Part shown: one piece after another, positions 1 to 13,566 of the stretch
Numbering within the stretch: position 1 is the stretch's first letter
Layout of the letters: each line of letters opens with the position of its first letter
DNA from: Babylonia areolata
Taxonomy: Eukaryota > Mollusca > Gastropoda > Neogastropoda > Buccinidae
Direction: 5' to 3'
NCBI RefSeq assembly: GCF_041734735.1
Contig: NC_134878.1
Location: 18,279,202-18,343,201 of the forward strand
Length of the DNA: 64,000 bases
Notes under the pieces: model-generated
Databases searched by the model: none
The model's input: the letters and a program-made list of their open reading frames with translations, nothing else
Told to the model about the DNA's origin: nothing
Program-made: the position numbers and the translations under genes

Positions 1-350
1 AAACAGTGCATTCCTCCCATGTCAGTAAATCCAGGCAAAAATGCCCCAGATACTGGCTGTTGTCCAAGTGTAGCAAGTGGCTGGTCATAAGCCCTGCTTT
101 GACTACACGAAGGTTAAGCCTTTGCGTAAGCTCCTGCCATATGAGAGGGATCTGGAGTGAGTGCCAGGGGAAGGAGAAAGGAGAGATCGAAGGAGTAGTG
201 ACTGCCAATCTGACCGGGGCAAGGACGGACAAAATGTGACATGAATCTGTCTGTTGTGTATTTCTGTGCAAAGTCAGGTGTGCTGAGAACAAGAAGACGC
301 GCCCACATACACAAACCACACGCACACATGCATGCACACGCTCACGCACG

Positions 351-355
351 CGTGC

Positions 356-386
<31 letters not shown>

Positions 387-472
387 AACACACACACTCA
401 CACACACACACACACACACACTGACGCACTGAAGAACATGACTCACACACACACTGATGCATGTAGAAATGG

Positions 473-531
<59 letters not shown>

Positions 532-555
532 TACACACACACTAACACACACACT
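351..555. repeat. Compound CA microsatellite
   Basis: Interrupted CA runs at 355-420 and 471-552. The first 2 kb of the window is dominated by such tracts. Confidence 0.95.
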
Positions 556-969
556 AACACAGGTAAATGAAATCAGACACTGACACAGATCAAAACATCT
601 GCTTCTACAGACGACTGGCATGAGTAAAGGGAAGGGGAGAGTGGGGCAGAGGTGAAGGAAGGAAGCTCAGGTGTGTCAATGATCAAAGTCCAGTCCTTCC
701 TATCATCTAAATTCAAACAAAGAAAGTTTGTTTGCAATTATGGATAATTATGCTGGTGAGCATTTTACTTCCCACTGGAAAACGGTGGGCTGGGTCGTGG
801 GGGACTTGACATATCACAGGGTTTTAGCACTGCTTCTAAAAGCCATTTCATGGAAACATTTATGCATTTATTTAGACACTGAACCTCCCATTTACTAGCA
901 ATTCATAATGATTTTATAGAAGCATTTCTTGTTCTGATATTGAGTTTCTTAATATCCATGTTATTTTGC

Positions 970-970
970 A

Positions 971-1003
<33 letters not shown>
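970..1003. repeat. GT microsatellite
   Basis: About 15 GT units. Confidence 0.95.
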
Positions 1004-1004
<1 letters not shown>

Positions 1005-1396
1005 AGGGTAAGGGACTTGGATGTGTGCATGGGAAATGTACCCGCTGTGTTGTGTTATTTGCTTGTATGTATTTAGCTTTATGCGTTAATTTTTTACCTT
1101 TTGTCTAACATTTGTCATGTTGCGAGAGTGTTGGACTTGGCTGTTGGCTGAGATATTGTGAAGGATGAGTGACGAGCCAGTGGATTCACAATTTAATTTC
1201 CAAATGGATGAATAAAGATGTATTGTATTGTATTGCCGTCTCAGAGGGTTTGAAAACATTTCGCAGGGTCCCTTCCTTTTACTCACATACACAGATGCTG
1301 ATACAAGAAACAGCATACATTCATGACATATGCACGCATACATGCACACACGCACATATGCACACACACGTGCATACACATTCACAAACACACACA

Positions 1397-1534
1397 AACA
1401 CACACTCTCTCTCTCTCTCTCCCTTTCTCTCACACAATGTGATTTCATGTCGATGTATATATTCATATTTTTTCATCCTTTGCTCAATCCATTGTATGGG
1501 CAAATGGCCTGACAATTTAACTATCCTGCATCCT

Positions 1535-1599
<65 letters not shown>

Positions 1600-1649
1600 A
1601 TGCACATGCTCACAAACGTGTACACACACAAATGTCCACACACAAAAGT

Positions 1650-1685
<36 letters not shown>

Positions 1686-1702
1686 TCTCTCTCTCTCTCT
1701 CT
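1397..1702. repeat. CT/CA compound microsatellites
   Basis: CT and CA blocks at 1403-1436, 1536-1598 and 1650-1702. Confidence 0.92.
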
Positions 1703-1971
1703 CCAAATTTAACTCTTTGGTGAAAGCCATTACATAGCTTCAATCAACCATGGTAAAAAAATACATGTGTGCATTTCTGAGCCCTTTTCAAGCCAACCCA
1801 TTGGAACGTTAATGTGACAGCAGTTTAGTTTCAGATACAGCTCCATGGTTTCAAAACACAGTCCTTGAACACTGTATGTGTGCTCGTCTTGCACAAGTTC
1901 TTGCCATGTACTCTCCTTTTTGACTCACTTGTGCAAACAAAGTGAATATGTAATAACCCGGTGTTTGATTA

Positions 1972-1973
<2 letters not shown>

Positions 1974-2031
<58 letters not shown>
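1974..2031. repeat. GT microsatellite
   Basis: About 28 uninterrupted GT units. Confidence 0.96.
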
Positions 2032-2032
<1 letters not shown>

Positions 2033-2984
2033 TGGTAAACTTTAACATTGTCATTTTCTCAGGAAATACTTTGTCTGCCAATACCAAATTTGGACTGAAA
2101 ATAGTGGGGGGGGGGAATCTTCACAGTCATATCAACAATTGGTTGTAAGTCTTCCAGGTTAATTTGTATATCCAGATCATGAACAGTTTATTTCATTGAG
2201 GATCCAGATTCCAAAAATGGTTTGGTTTAGAGATGACATGATCTCATTTTTTATTTGCAATTAAAAGAAAAGAAATACAAATCCTGGACAGAAAACATAC
2301 ACTGACACTAACTTCATCAACGGCATGTTTACTGCATATGAATATTTCAAAGTGGAAACTGATTAACTAGCATGAACACAAAAGAGAAATTGAATGGATG
2401 GTGTTGTTGTTTCTGAGTGTAACTAAGCCTGTCAAACACGGGTCTCTGCAGATCTGGAGAAAACGGCCACATATTACGGTGTGCATGAGGCGATGGGAAT
2501 GTCCCCTTTACCACAGACTTTAAAGATTCTTAAATGCCTGAGATATAACAAAATAACATGATTTGAATGGCATTATCACTTTGATTATCGTTATCAATTT
2601 ATTACACTAAAAGAACATGCTATAAAGTTAATTCTTGTGGTCATTGGTAGACCTACATCAGCACTGTGTGTAAGACCACTTATTGACAAACCAAACATGC
2701 TTGGTTCGAATCTGCTTTTAACTCACTCAGTACGGCCAGTCCTCTCTTCTCCTCTACACAGACCCCTCGGATGTCCAGTGGGTGTCTGAATGACCCAACC
2801 TTTAGCTCCCATCATCAGAATTGTGGTATTCTTTGTCAACATTCACCTCTTCAGTATAAGAGCCTTCTGCTTGCAATATTTTGATGATGGTAATTGGGCT
2901 GAAATGCTGTTAACGTCGTCTCTTTCGCCGTTCGTATGAAGAGAGTTAAGCCTTTTTTCTTTTCTTTTTTTTAACATGAAGCTT

Positions 2985-2989
<5 letters not shown>

Positions 2990-3030
<41 letters not shown>
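2990..3030. repeat. AT microsatellite
   Basis: About 18 AT units preceded by a T-rich stretch. Confidence 0.95.
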
Positions 3031-3031
<1 letters not shown>

Positions 3032-3216
3032 CTGATATATATATAAAACAAGGCCTTGACTTTCTTGATTTATATGTGTGTTTGTCAACTGTGTGTGAAT
3101 CTATATTATGCTACCATTCAATCTTCAATGATGTACTTGTTGATCTGCATTTTATTGAATGTGTGTGAACAAGTGTAACTAAAGCTTATATATATATATG
3201 TGTTGCACATGCTCTT

Positions 3217-3251
3217 TTGTGTGTGTGTGTGTGTGTGTGCATGTGTGTGTG

Positions 3252-3285
<34 letters not shown>
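3217..3285. repeat. GT microsatellite
   Basis: GT units interrupted by GCAT. Confidence 0.94.
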
Positions 3286-3984
3286 CATATGGGTGTCTGT
3301 ATGTGCGGGTTGGGGTTGGGTTGGGTGGTGGTTGTGTTGTGTAATTATGTGTGTTGTTGTTTTGTGTATTGTGTATTTATGTGTGTGTTTGCACAAATGT
3401 GAAAGTGCATGTATTTGTGCATATGTTTGCGTTGCAAGCAGATCCTGTGGACATGAATGTTCTATGTGCTGTGCCTGTGTCTCCGAGTGTTATTCACACA
3501 CTGAATACTAAAACTGTCAACCTACCTCTATCCATCGATGAGAGAGATGTAAGCGACATGCTTTGACGCAGTCCTGACATAGGTGGCTTTCTTGCAGCTG
3601 TTGCTGTGTTGGTTTGCGTGTCACTCAGTTCTTTCAACCCTCTGACACACAGTCCGACCTTGCGGTGAAAACAGAGCTAGGTTCCACACTTCTCCAGTTA
3701 TTCCCAGGGGTGAACAGACTTGGCATGATGAGGCACTCACTCAGGATGATTGTTCACTATATACAAGAGGCAGCCTCTGGATTCCAACATGGCTGGAGTT
3801 TCAATGCAACTTACAATCAGAGCTGCACACACAAAAATCATGCAATGATAGCGAGGGGGGGGGAGAGGGTATGAGGGGTGGTGTGGTGGTGTCTGAAATC
3901 TTCAGATAACCATAATCTCACAGACTTAAGTATGTGCAGGTGAAAGTGCATGTGTTCATTTACATATTCATTTATGTATGCTCG

Positions 3985-4168
3985 TGTATGTGTATGTGTG
4001 TGCATGTGTGTGTTTGTGTGTGTGTGTGCGTGTGTGTGTGTGTGTGTGTGCGTGTTTGTGTCTATGTCTGTGCATGCGTGCACATGCACGGACATTTGTG
4101 TGTGTGTGTGTGGCAAATAAATAGAGACAGGACACACACACAATCTCTCTGACTCTCTCTCTCTCTGA

Positions 4169-4217
<49 letters not shown>
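3985..4217. repeat. GT, CT and CA compound microsatellite
   Basis: GT-rich 3990-4110, then CT 4145-4184 and CA 4185-4216. Confidence 0.92.
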
Positions 4218-4218
<1 letters not shown>

Positions 4219-4605
4219 GTGTTCACATTCTATATTCATCTAAGAGGCACTGTTATCAATCATCATACCAAGATGTGTATGAGAAAAGATACATGCAAAA
4301 ATGTTATGCTTATATGTTTTTCAAATCTATGCATCAGAGAACAGTTCAAATATGTTAACTGTAAATATGCAGTGAACCTTTTCTATGCATCTGGAGATTT
4401 GGGTAGATATCTTATCATCTTGTTCTGATAAATATATTAGCTGATTTTCTCAGTATTTATTTCAAAGAACTAATATCATATAAATGTACGAAAATATATA
4501 AAAAGGTTGATCGTTTCTAAAAAAACTTAGTACACTGTTTTTTTTCTGCATTTTCTTCTGTTCTGTTCATCCTTATGCATATATATTTTCAAACCGGTTG
4601 ACACA

Positions 4606-4824
4606 TATGTGTGTGTGTGTGCGCACGCATGCATAAGTGCATGTAAGTGTGATCATATGTGGAGTGTGTGCGCATACATGTGTATGTTCTTTGTGTGCTT
4701 CTGCGTGCATGTGTGTCTATGTGTTAGCAGGAGTGTGTGTGTGTGTATGCATGTGCATGCTTTCATGTGTGCATATATGTTTATATTTTTGTGTCTCTGT
4801 GTGTTTATGTTTGTGTGTAAGTCA

Positions 4825-4864
<40 letters not shown>
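4606..4864. repeat. GT-rich low-complexity tract
   Basis: Interrupted GT repeats ending with an uninterrupted block at 4828-4864. Confidence 0.9.
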
Positions 4865-5181
4865 GTGTACATTTATGTGTGAGTTTCTTTAGATGTAAGC
4901 TTGTATCTCTTGCCTGCACATGATCTTTGTCTTCTTTTATTTTATTTTTCTTCTTCTTCTTCAAGATGAGTAGCCACAATCACCATGTTTTTTTGTTGTT
5001 GTTGTTGTTGTTGTTTTTCCTACTTTCATTTGGAGGGATGCTGATTTTTCATTTCGTGGTGGGGGGAAAAAACATGAGTCTAACCTATCATTTTTTTCAT
5101 TAGCTGTTATGTTAACAGCTGCACGTGGTCACTAGTCTGTGGTGTGTATGTCAGTGTGCTTGTGTGTGATCACATGTGGTA

Positions 5182-5183
<2 letters not shown>

Positions 5184-5222
<39 letters not shown>
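5184..5222. repeat. GT microsatellite
   Basis: About 18 GT units. Confidence 0.95.
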
Positions 5223-6142
5223 ATGCATTTTCTCCATGACTATCAAATGCTTTGCAGTTGATTCTAGCCTCTGTAACTTGAGTGGTGGAAGACTTTGACT
5301 TTGAAACGAAAAACGTTCTTTTAAATTCGTGAGTAAAATCTGTAATTTATGTAGATATTTATCACAAAGTAATACAATTTTCCTCCTTTTTTTATCGATG
5401 TAACAATATTTACAAATTACAGCTTTGAACTTTGCGATGTTTAAAGAAAGAAGAGGGATACACTCAGGTTTGATCCGTGACTGCTGACAATTCGACATTG
5501 GGTAATCAGGCTGATCTGTTGTTGACTAATTACCGAAAGAAACAATAGCTGTTGTCTAGAAGTGATTCTGTAATAGACATCACCGAAAGATTTGCCTTCA
5601 ATTGTTCAAACTTAATCCGGCCGGCCATTTTAACGTCAGAACAGAAAATCCACTGGGCGATCAAATTCCTGTCGCTTGAGTCGAAGTGGAAACTACCAGA
5701 ATATGTATTGAAAAGAAATAATCAATGTCATTGGTTTTTCATTGCGAACATTACATTTACAAAACATTACCTTTGGTTGTTTCTGTTGAATCCACCACAG
5801 AATGCTAACGCTTGTGACACTTGGTTTCAGTTCCATTCTGTGAAGCGCTTACTCGTCAGCCATGTTAGTTTGATCACGTGACCCAAGCACCTGACAACAT
5901 CATTCCACAAGACGCCTTCGACCTAGCAACGCCAAACACTCTTCCTTTTCTGTGTCAGTGACGCAAACTGAAGATTAGGTTACAAGAGGTGGACTTATGT
6001 TGTAAGCTTTCAGGCCACTTGGAAGAGAAAATGAAATGCGTTTAAATAACAAAAATTGGGACTGACTGCTGCACAGAGACTGAAAGAAAGGCCTGAGGAA
6101 CAATATATGTTCATCTTGGGACAAGAATATGATTGGCTCAGT

Positions 6143-6178
<36 letters not shown>

Positions 6179-7200
6179 ATCTGTCAGGAAATTTATTACT
6201 CCGTTTGAATCGCTCCGTCGTGCAGTACACGGAGTCGAACGCAGACGATATCATATACTGGTCTGTAATTTCCTGGTTCAGCTTCATATTTTTTACGCCG
6301 GTTTGAAATTACCATTATTTCAGCATGCTTGCAGGCATATAGTACTGGTTTCCAATAACTTACCAAATAAAAATGCGCATAACGGAAGTGCTGATCGAGT
6401 TTCTTACTGTATGATTTTTTTTTTTCCCCGTGGAGAAGAAAAGGCCGGGGGACTGAGATTTAGGCTTTAGACGCGGTTCTAGTTAGTCCTGTTCGGCCCA
6501 ATGTTCAGTTTATATCACAGATTGACATAGGCTAATACATGTGGGCCAAAAGCAATGGTTTCTCCGTCCATTGCTGTGGGAAGTAATTTACAGCTTAGTC
6601 TTTTGTGAAGGTCTATGACTCTCAAACCGGGAGGCAAGTTTGCACTTGCAGGCTCTTCAGTCGTGCTGCAGCTTTTGGGGGCAAAAGTTGGCCTTTGGGA
6701 ACCATCCCAACTTGAACGCCGACTGTCCTAAAACCCTCTTGGCTGAGAGCAGGGATGTAACTTGGGCAAAACACTCTCCATTATAATCAAATTCTTGCCC
6801 AGATTGTTGGGACAGCAGTCACCTCCTCTGCTGTTCTGATGGTCATAGTCGGACACGATCGACTGACTCATAAATCATACAGTTAGTCCTGCGCAATACA
6901 TACGATTCTTTTTTGTTCTTTTTATTCCAAATATTTGTTCAGTTTCCTTTTCAAGAGAAAACAGTCATTTCCATGATCAGGGATGACTGGACTACTTATA
7001 TGCTATCTATATGTACTGTGTCCATCCTTAATTTATTGTATCTGTAGTGTTTCATGTGTTTGGCTGTGTATGGAAATTTGTTCTTTTCTTGATCATATGC
7101 TGATTGTTTGCCTTGCATATTTGTGTATTTTGTTCTGTAGCTTTTCTCCTCGTGTTTTCTGAAATCGTCTTTCGGCACACATGCATTTCTTCGCCTTATT
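5223..7200. other. No gene recognised
   Basis: The longest ORF (5552-5881) shows no family resemblance. There is a GA tract at 6148-6175. 6480-6870 has the composition of an old repeat but no identifiable family. Confidence 0.5.
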
Positions 7201-7207
7201 TGGTGTT

Positions 7208-7378
<171 letters not shown>

Positions 7379-7544
7379 TGGTACATTTTTAGCAAAGCCT
7401 AGTCCGATTATGTTAATGATCATTTGTAACTGCACTCCTGAAATAGACTGATAACCCTCAGGTATGAACCAAGTCATTGACCAAAAAAAATATAACGCAG
7501 CTGACTAATTATAATCCATCTTGTCTAACGAGAAGTTTTGTTTC

Positions 7545-8965
7545 TATTAGATTTCGGTAACACATCAGGTCAGTTTGGGCCTGGGAAGATGAAAAAGAAC
7601 AGACAACGCCTGCTGGCGCTTTGCTGCCATCGTGGCCTCTGTGTCAGCAACACATTCTTCAACAGCCCCAACAAAGAGTCTCCTGGAGACACCCACGATC
7701 CAACCACTGGCTCCAGCTTGGCCTGATCCGTGTCAAGCGCTCTAATTATCCAGTGTCAAGCTTACACGCAGCTTTCAGAGTGTGGATTGTGACACTGACT
7801 ACTCCTTGGTCTGCAGCAAGGTAAAACTGCGAGCTAACATGTTGCACCGCTCGAAAAAGAAGGGCAGATCTCGCATCGACACCTGCAGGACATCCCTACC
7901 GGAGTAATGAAATGCTGAAAGGGCACCTTCATCACTGAGCTACATGAAATCCTGTGCCTCTGCTGGAGAGGTTAAGTTCCACAAAACATGAGAGACGCCA
8001 ATATAGTCACCTTGTACGAAAACAAACGCGACAGGAGTGGTTGCAACAACAATCGCGGGATTTCCCTCCTCAGCATATTCGGAAAGTTATTTACTTGAGC
8101 CGCAGTGAAGAGGCTTCAAGTTCTTGAAGAAATAGTCTTCCCAGAATCATAGTGCGGATTCTGTGCCAACATGGTCTTCTCCCTCAGCCTGGACAGCTGC
8201 AGGAGAATTGCAGGGAACAAAGACAGCCCTTCTGCATTGCCTTCAGGGATCTTACAAAGGCCTTTGACCTCGTCATAAGGAACGGCTTATTCAGATTCCT
8301 CTCCAAGATTGGAAGCTCACCCTGGCAAGTACGGCAGCGACACTTGGACTCTGCTTGTCAGACAGGAACGACAGCTCAACACCTTCCACACGCGCTGCCT
8401 CCGACCCAGCCTGAACATCTCTTGGCAGGACAAAGTCTCCACTGAATAACACTGTCCTTGAGAGCTGGAGCTGGGATCGCCAGCATGCACACCCTCCTGA
8501 AGCAAGGACGCATGCGCTGGCTCGGACACATCTTACGAATGGACGACGGCTGAAGACCCAGGAACCCCCTGTACGGAGCGCCGGCTCAGAGAAAGCGCTC
8601 CGCAGGCAAACCCCCCAAACACTACAAACTGATATGTCTGCAAAAGAATTCTGAAGACCCAAGGTATCAACCCAGACATGTGGGCAGCTGTAGCCTCCGA
8701 GGGATCATCCTGGAGGCAGGCAGTGCAGAAAGGCCTCCCCAGGTTCGAAGAGACACTTGTCTCAAGTTACAGACAGAGGCGAAAAGGCAAAGAAGGAATG
8801 CACACAATCTGACAGACCAGCTTCAAACATCATCTGCGAAAAGTGTGCGAGAGACTGCTATTCTCGAATAGACCTTTCAAGCCACAACCGATGCTGTGCC
8901 AGAAACGTATGTCACCCAGAGCACGGGTTCATAGTCTCTCGATACTGATGGATGCCTGCTACCAC
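7545..8965 (+). mobile_element. Decayed LINE (endonuclease end, partial RT, C-terminal zinc-finger tail)
   Basis: Translations in changing frames give, in order, NRQRLLALCCHRGLCVSNTF (end of an endonuclease domain), MRDANIVTLYENKRDRS with NRGISLLSIFGKLF (RT start), CIAFRDLTKAFDLV (RT), LNTFHTRCLR, RMRWLGHILRMDD, and a tail ICEKCARDCYSRI with a spaced H and C. The RT core with the FADD box is missing between about 8330 and 8350, where fingers jump straight to the thumb-side segment. There are several stops and frame changes. It is a LINE type frequent in snail and other invertebrate genomes. The clade is not settled by eye. Confidence 0.85.
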
Positions 8966-10805
8966 GATTATTTCACACCACTCATTAAGATACATGGCAG
9001 AATCGGTCAGGCATTGAGCTTCTGATTCAGTGTTCACCCGTACAGGAATGAGAGTTCGAGGCCTCGTCTCAGCATGTAACCTTTAATCATTTTATTCACT
9101 GAAAACAGCTGGGTTGTTTTGTCAGTGGTGATGTGGACACAATGGTTTACTTCAGTGTTCCTAGGTGTCACTACGCACAAAAAACAAAAAAACAAAAAAA
9201 AAAACAAAAAAAAAACAAAACCACCAACGTTTGCGGTAATCTGATATGGGGACTAGATCGTTTTCATGGAAACGAAGAGTGACCCCAAAGTAAGGAATTA
9301 ACTTTGCAGGAAATGCAACAATTGTTGAAGGAATCACAGCCATCTGGAAAAGGTTGCTATTTTTCCGCCTTCAGATTCGTAAACCTGTTTGCTTGTGGTC
9401 AACCCTCTTCATGTAGAAGACCAAACTGTGCGAGTTGAATAACCCGAGTGTGAAGTCTGGGTTTGTTAACCTTAATTGACTACCGGCCTGACGAGAAAAA
9501 AGTAAACGTAAACCCTGGCTTCAAACCCTCGAGAGCTGACGGATGTGCTGGGCATCGGCCGTGGACGTCCGAGCATCCAACAACCATGCCCCGCCTTGCG
9601 TGATTGATCACACTGTCTTGATTGTAATAACAGATCAGATCAATAAAAAAACACTTTGTGCATTGAATCTTTTCGCCAAGCCCATTTTCAAGCAACAATG
9701 ATCGTTATGCTCGACGACCCCTGCCGTGCTGCGAGCCAGTCGCACATGATCTCTTTACCACACATCGTGAGTAAACCCAGTCGGCCATCGTATGCAACGT
9801 GATAAAGGAACGCGGGAGGCTGCGACAGCCGGGTTACGAACCTATATACATGAACTAGAATCAGTGTATAATGAACTGTTGAATTCGTGAATCAATATCT
9901 TCAGATACAGGCAACAACAGCTGAGGTGACATGAGTTATGAAATTGCAGGTTTGAAAGCGGACGTGACTGACTGCGCTGTTTTAGTGCACGGAATGTGTG
10001 CGTTGTTGTTGCTGACTCTATGACTGTTTTTATGAATTGTTGACTGGACGTCCAGTGGCGCGATTTTGTCTTGCAAGCGCCCCCGAGGAACTGATCGAGC
10101 CTCTCAAGATTTGTTGGCAGAGGTATATTGGGGAATGCGAGTTGATGTCAAGTACACTCTTTCGCAAAAAAAGAACACACACACACAAAAAAAACAAAAC
10201 AAAAAAAAACAAACAAAAAAACACAATAACAATAACAACAACAACAACAAAAAGAGCTTGATGGTTCAGTTTCTGAGAACATGATTGACTTTTTATCTTG
10301 ACGGAACCCATGTTTGTCATTGTTGGGACAGTTATTCACTAACATATTTACAAGCACTGTGATTGTAATCATAAACATAATTATAACCTGTTTTCTTTTC
10401 TAAAGTACAGGTACAGTCTGATTATAATTATTGTTTCCAGTTGTATTTTGTTTGTTTTATTTCCGGATGTCAGTCGGTGGAGGTGGGATTCAGTGGACTT
10501 TCTGGTGCACAAATGTTATCAGCATCACTTTGAAACGCCTGAATAGTTCTGAATTATTTTGTAAAGGCCGGATACATGTTAGACTTTTTCATCAGCTTCG
10601 ACATTCTCATGCAATCCCCATTTCTGTCAGCCAGGTGGATTATATTAATAGCTGTCTACGTTCTCTCTTGTGCTCAAATTCGATTTTTAAAAAAATCATT
10701 AAATCCATCCATCCATCCATACATCAATCAATATGTCTGTCTGTGTGTCTATCTGTATATGTATGTATGTATAGATAGATAGATAGATAGATAGAGAGAC
10801 AGATG

Positions 10806-10850
<45 letters not shown>

Positions 10851-11070
10851 TTCACAGGTTGATGGCCGACAGTCGATATTTTCGTTTACATGTCGGGAAA
10901 TAGTGAAAAGAGTGCTTTGGGAAGGGAAAAAAAAAGAACAAGAGAGAGAGAGACTGACAGACAGACAGGGAGACCAGAAATAAAGAGAAGATTGGATGGA
11001 CATAAAGATAAATACATAAAAAAAGGGGAGAAGGGGAGAAAGAGAAACAGAGACAGATGGGGTAAAGAGG
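8966..11070. other. No gene recognised
   Basis: A-rich runs at 9177-9222 and 10165-10250 plus unremarkable AT-rich sequence. The ORFs here are short and low in complexity. Confidence 0.5.
10767..10850. repeat. GATA and AT microsatellites
   Basis: GTAT and GATA units to 10795, then AT 10811-10848. Confidence 0.93.
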
Positions 11071-11071
11071 C

Positions 11072-11095
11072 GGGGGGGGGGGGGGGGGGGGGGGG
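11072..11095. repeat. Poly-G run
   Basis: About 23 G in a row, within a GA-rich stretch 10920-11140. Length may be unreliable from sequencing. Confidence 0.9.
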
Positions 11096-11278
11096 CGTCT
11101 AAATTTTGAATCACGAGGAAAACATGGAGAGAGGGGAGAGGGTTGGGAAGTATTGGAAGTTTGTCATTGTCAACTAAACACAGTTGTCTGCATGTAATAA
11201 TATGCATACATTAGAGACATAATTATACATATAATCCATATTATGTTTATATACACACATATATCTATATATGATATT

Positions 11279-11280
<2 letters not shown>

Positions 11281-11322
<42 letters not shown>
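11281..11322. repeat. GT microsatellite
   Basis: About 20 GT units. Confidence 0.95.
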
Positions 11323-11324
<2 letters not shown>

Positions 11325-11475
11325 GCTGACTGCGCAGTACACATCTCCATAACGTGTCAGATGACAAATTAAGTATTCAGGTGGGGTGGCGTTGGAGGGG
11401 GGGGGATGACTGGAGGAGGAGGGGGTGAGGAGTCATGTTACTTGATAAAGGCGTCAACTGGTCATTTGTGTTTGA

Positions 11476-11510
11476 GTGAGAGAGAGAGAGAGAGAGTGTG
11501 TGTGTGTGTG

Positions 11511-11567
<57 letters not shown>

Positions 11568-11568
11568 C
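11476..11568. repeat. GA and GT microsatellite
   Basis: GA 11477-11495 then GT with a CC interruption to 11566. Confidence 0.94.
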
Positions 11569-11838
11569 GTGAGAGCCGGAGAGATATGGAGATATGGTGG
11601 AGAGAGAGAGTGGATTGAGGACTGATGAGAATGAATGAATGAACGAATCTTTGATTTCCAACGGTGGAGATATTAGCACGTTGGCTGACTTACGTAGCTG
11701 CCGTTCTTCTAAGAGACACACAAACATATACACATGTAAATGCTGTTACACTCAATACATGTATACATGTACAAGAATAACGCAGCGTCGAACTGAGAGA
11801 CACAACATTGCTCATATCTTTACGAAACGGCGAAACGA

Positions 11839-12038
11839 GTAACACACTACACTACACTACACTACACACACACACGCGCGCGCGCGCGCGCGAAAAGAAA
11901 GGAGGAAAAGAGAGAGAAAGTGAGAAGGTGGAAGAGAGAACGGAGAACGGAGAAGTGGTACAGAGAGAGAGAGAGGAGCGGAGAGCTGGAGGGAGGGGAG
12001 GGGGCAGAGAGAAAGAGGAAAAATGAAATAAACTGAAG

Positions 12039-12076
<38 letters not shown>

Positions 12077-12115
12077 TCCATATATACATACATCTCTCTC
12101 TATATATATATATAT

Positions 12116-12196
<81 letters not shown>
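11839..12196. repeat. CA-CG, GA-rich, AT and GT-GA compound repeats
   Basis: ACACT units, CA, nine CG units (11874-11892), purine-rich to 12020, AT 12041-12063, GT 12117-12150 and AG 12153-12194. The CA-CG block is a classic Z-DNA-prone sequence. Confidence 0.9.
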
Positions 12197-12197
<1 letters not shown>

Positions 12198-12329
12198 TGG
12201 TAGAGAGGAGAGAAAGAAAGAGACAGACAGACGGACAGAATCAAAATCTGTAATATCTGTTCCTTTTGTGCACGGATACAAATTGTTTTATTCGGCACTA
12301 TGTAATAAATGAAGAGACCAGATGTTTCC

Positions 12330-12837
12330 GTTTCCGACCAAGTTCTAAGCGCTTCAGTTACAAAATCGGGGTCATTTGCACAATGGTCTGCCTTCCTGGG
12401 TAGAGCCGACTGACGGCTGCCATTGGGCCGGCGCTCATCACTCGTTTCCTGTGTCATTCGATCAGATTTCAGGCACGCACGCATACACTCTCAAATATAC
12501 AAGTAACTTTTTACGCGTATGACTGTTTTGTTTATTTACCCTGCCATGTAAGCAGCCATACTCCGTTTTCGGGGGTGTGCATGCTGGGTATGTTCTTGTT
12601 TCCATAACCCACCGAACGCTGACATGGATTACAGGATCTTTAACATGCGTATTTGATTTTCCGCGTACGAATACACACTAATGGGGTTCAGGCACTAGCA
12701 GGTCTGCACACATGTTGACCTGGGATATCGTTAAAATATCCACCCTTTACCCACCAGGCGCCGTTACCGAGATTCGAACCTGGGACCCTAAGATTGAAAG
12801 TCAGTCCAACGCTTTAACCACTCGGCTATTGCGCCAC
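12330..12837 (-). mobile_element. tRNA-derived SINE (family 1, long-tail form), reverse orientation
   Basis: Read on the - strand from 12837: GGCGCAATAGCCGAGTGG, GGTTCGAATCTCGG, then the family 1 body. After the body the tail differs from the copy at 39.3 kb. It runs GAGTGATGAGCGCCGG, GGGTCATTTG in inverse, and ends with AAGCGCTTAGAACTTGGTC. It abuts the TGACCACT array. Confidence 0.88.
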
Positions 12838-13566
12838 TAAACACTACTAGCTGCTGACCACTGATGATCACTGACCACCGCTGACCACTTAACACATCTC
12901 AGTGGCCACTACTCAGTGCTGACCACTGACATCCGCTGACCACTGATCACTTCTGGCCACTGACCAAGGACCACAGCTGACCAATATTGACCACTGACCA
13001 TCACTGACCACTGCTGAACATTATGGCTACTGACCACAGTGACGAATATTACTGATGGCCACTGACCACTGCCCACCACTGCTGACCACTGACACTATTG
13101 ACCGCCGCTTACCACTAGTGATTGCCGACCACCGCTGACTGCTGCTGACCACTACTGACCACTAGTCACCTCTGACCACCGATGACTACCGCCGTGACCA
13201 CTGACCATTACTGACCACCGCTGACCGCCACGGTCTTCTACTGACCGCCATTGACACTGACCACTGATGACCACTGTTTACCACTACTGACCACTGCCGC
13301 GGCTGACCACTACTACTGACTGTCTGCTGACCACCGCATCTGACCACTACTGACCACTACTGACTCGGGCCACCACTGACCGCTGGTCACCGCCGGCTGC
13401 CGGTCTACTGACTAGTACACGGCTGAGACCGCTAACCACTTCTGACCACTGACTATACTACTCCATTAGTGACCACTACTGACCACTGGTCACCACTAAA
13501 AATTATGGCTACTGACCACTACTGATCACTGACCACTACTGACCATTGACCATGGCTGACCCTAGA
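12838..13566. repeat. Degenerate TGACCACT-type tandem array, about 0.73 kb
   Basis: Dozens of TGACCACTG, TGACCACTAC and TGACCACCGC units with irregular 9-15 bp spacing run from the end of a SINE to about 13566. No gene-like sequence is inside. Single variants (CACCGC, CATTAC) are interspersed. Confidence 0.9.

Noticed and set aside
274-621. Cys/Val-rich ORFs over GT/CA tracts (also 3.2, 4.0, 4.6 and 51.1 kb)
   Set aside because: They are translations of dinucleotide repeats.
11852-12484. 210-codon ORF on the - strand
   Set aside because: It crosses GA, GT, AT and CG repeats and part of a SINE; no real domain.
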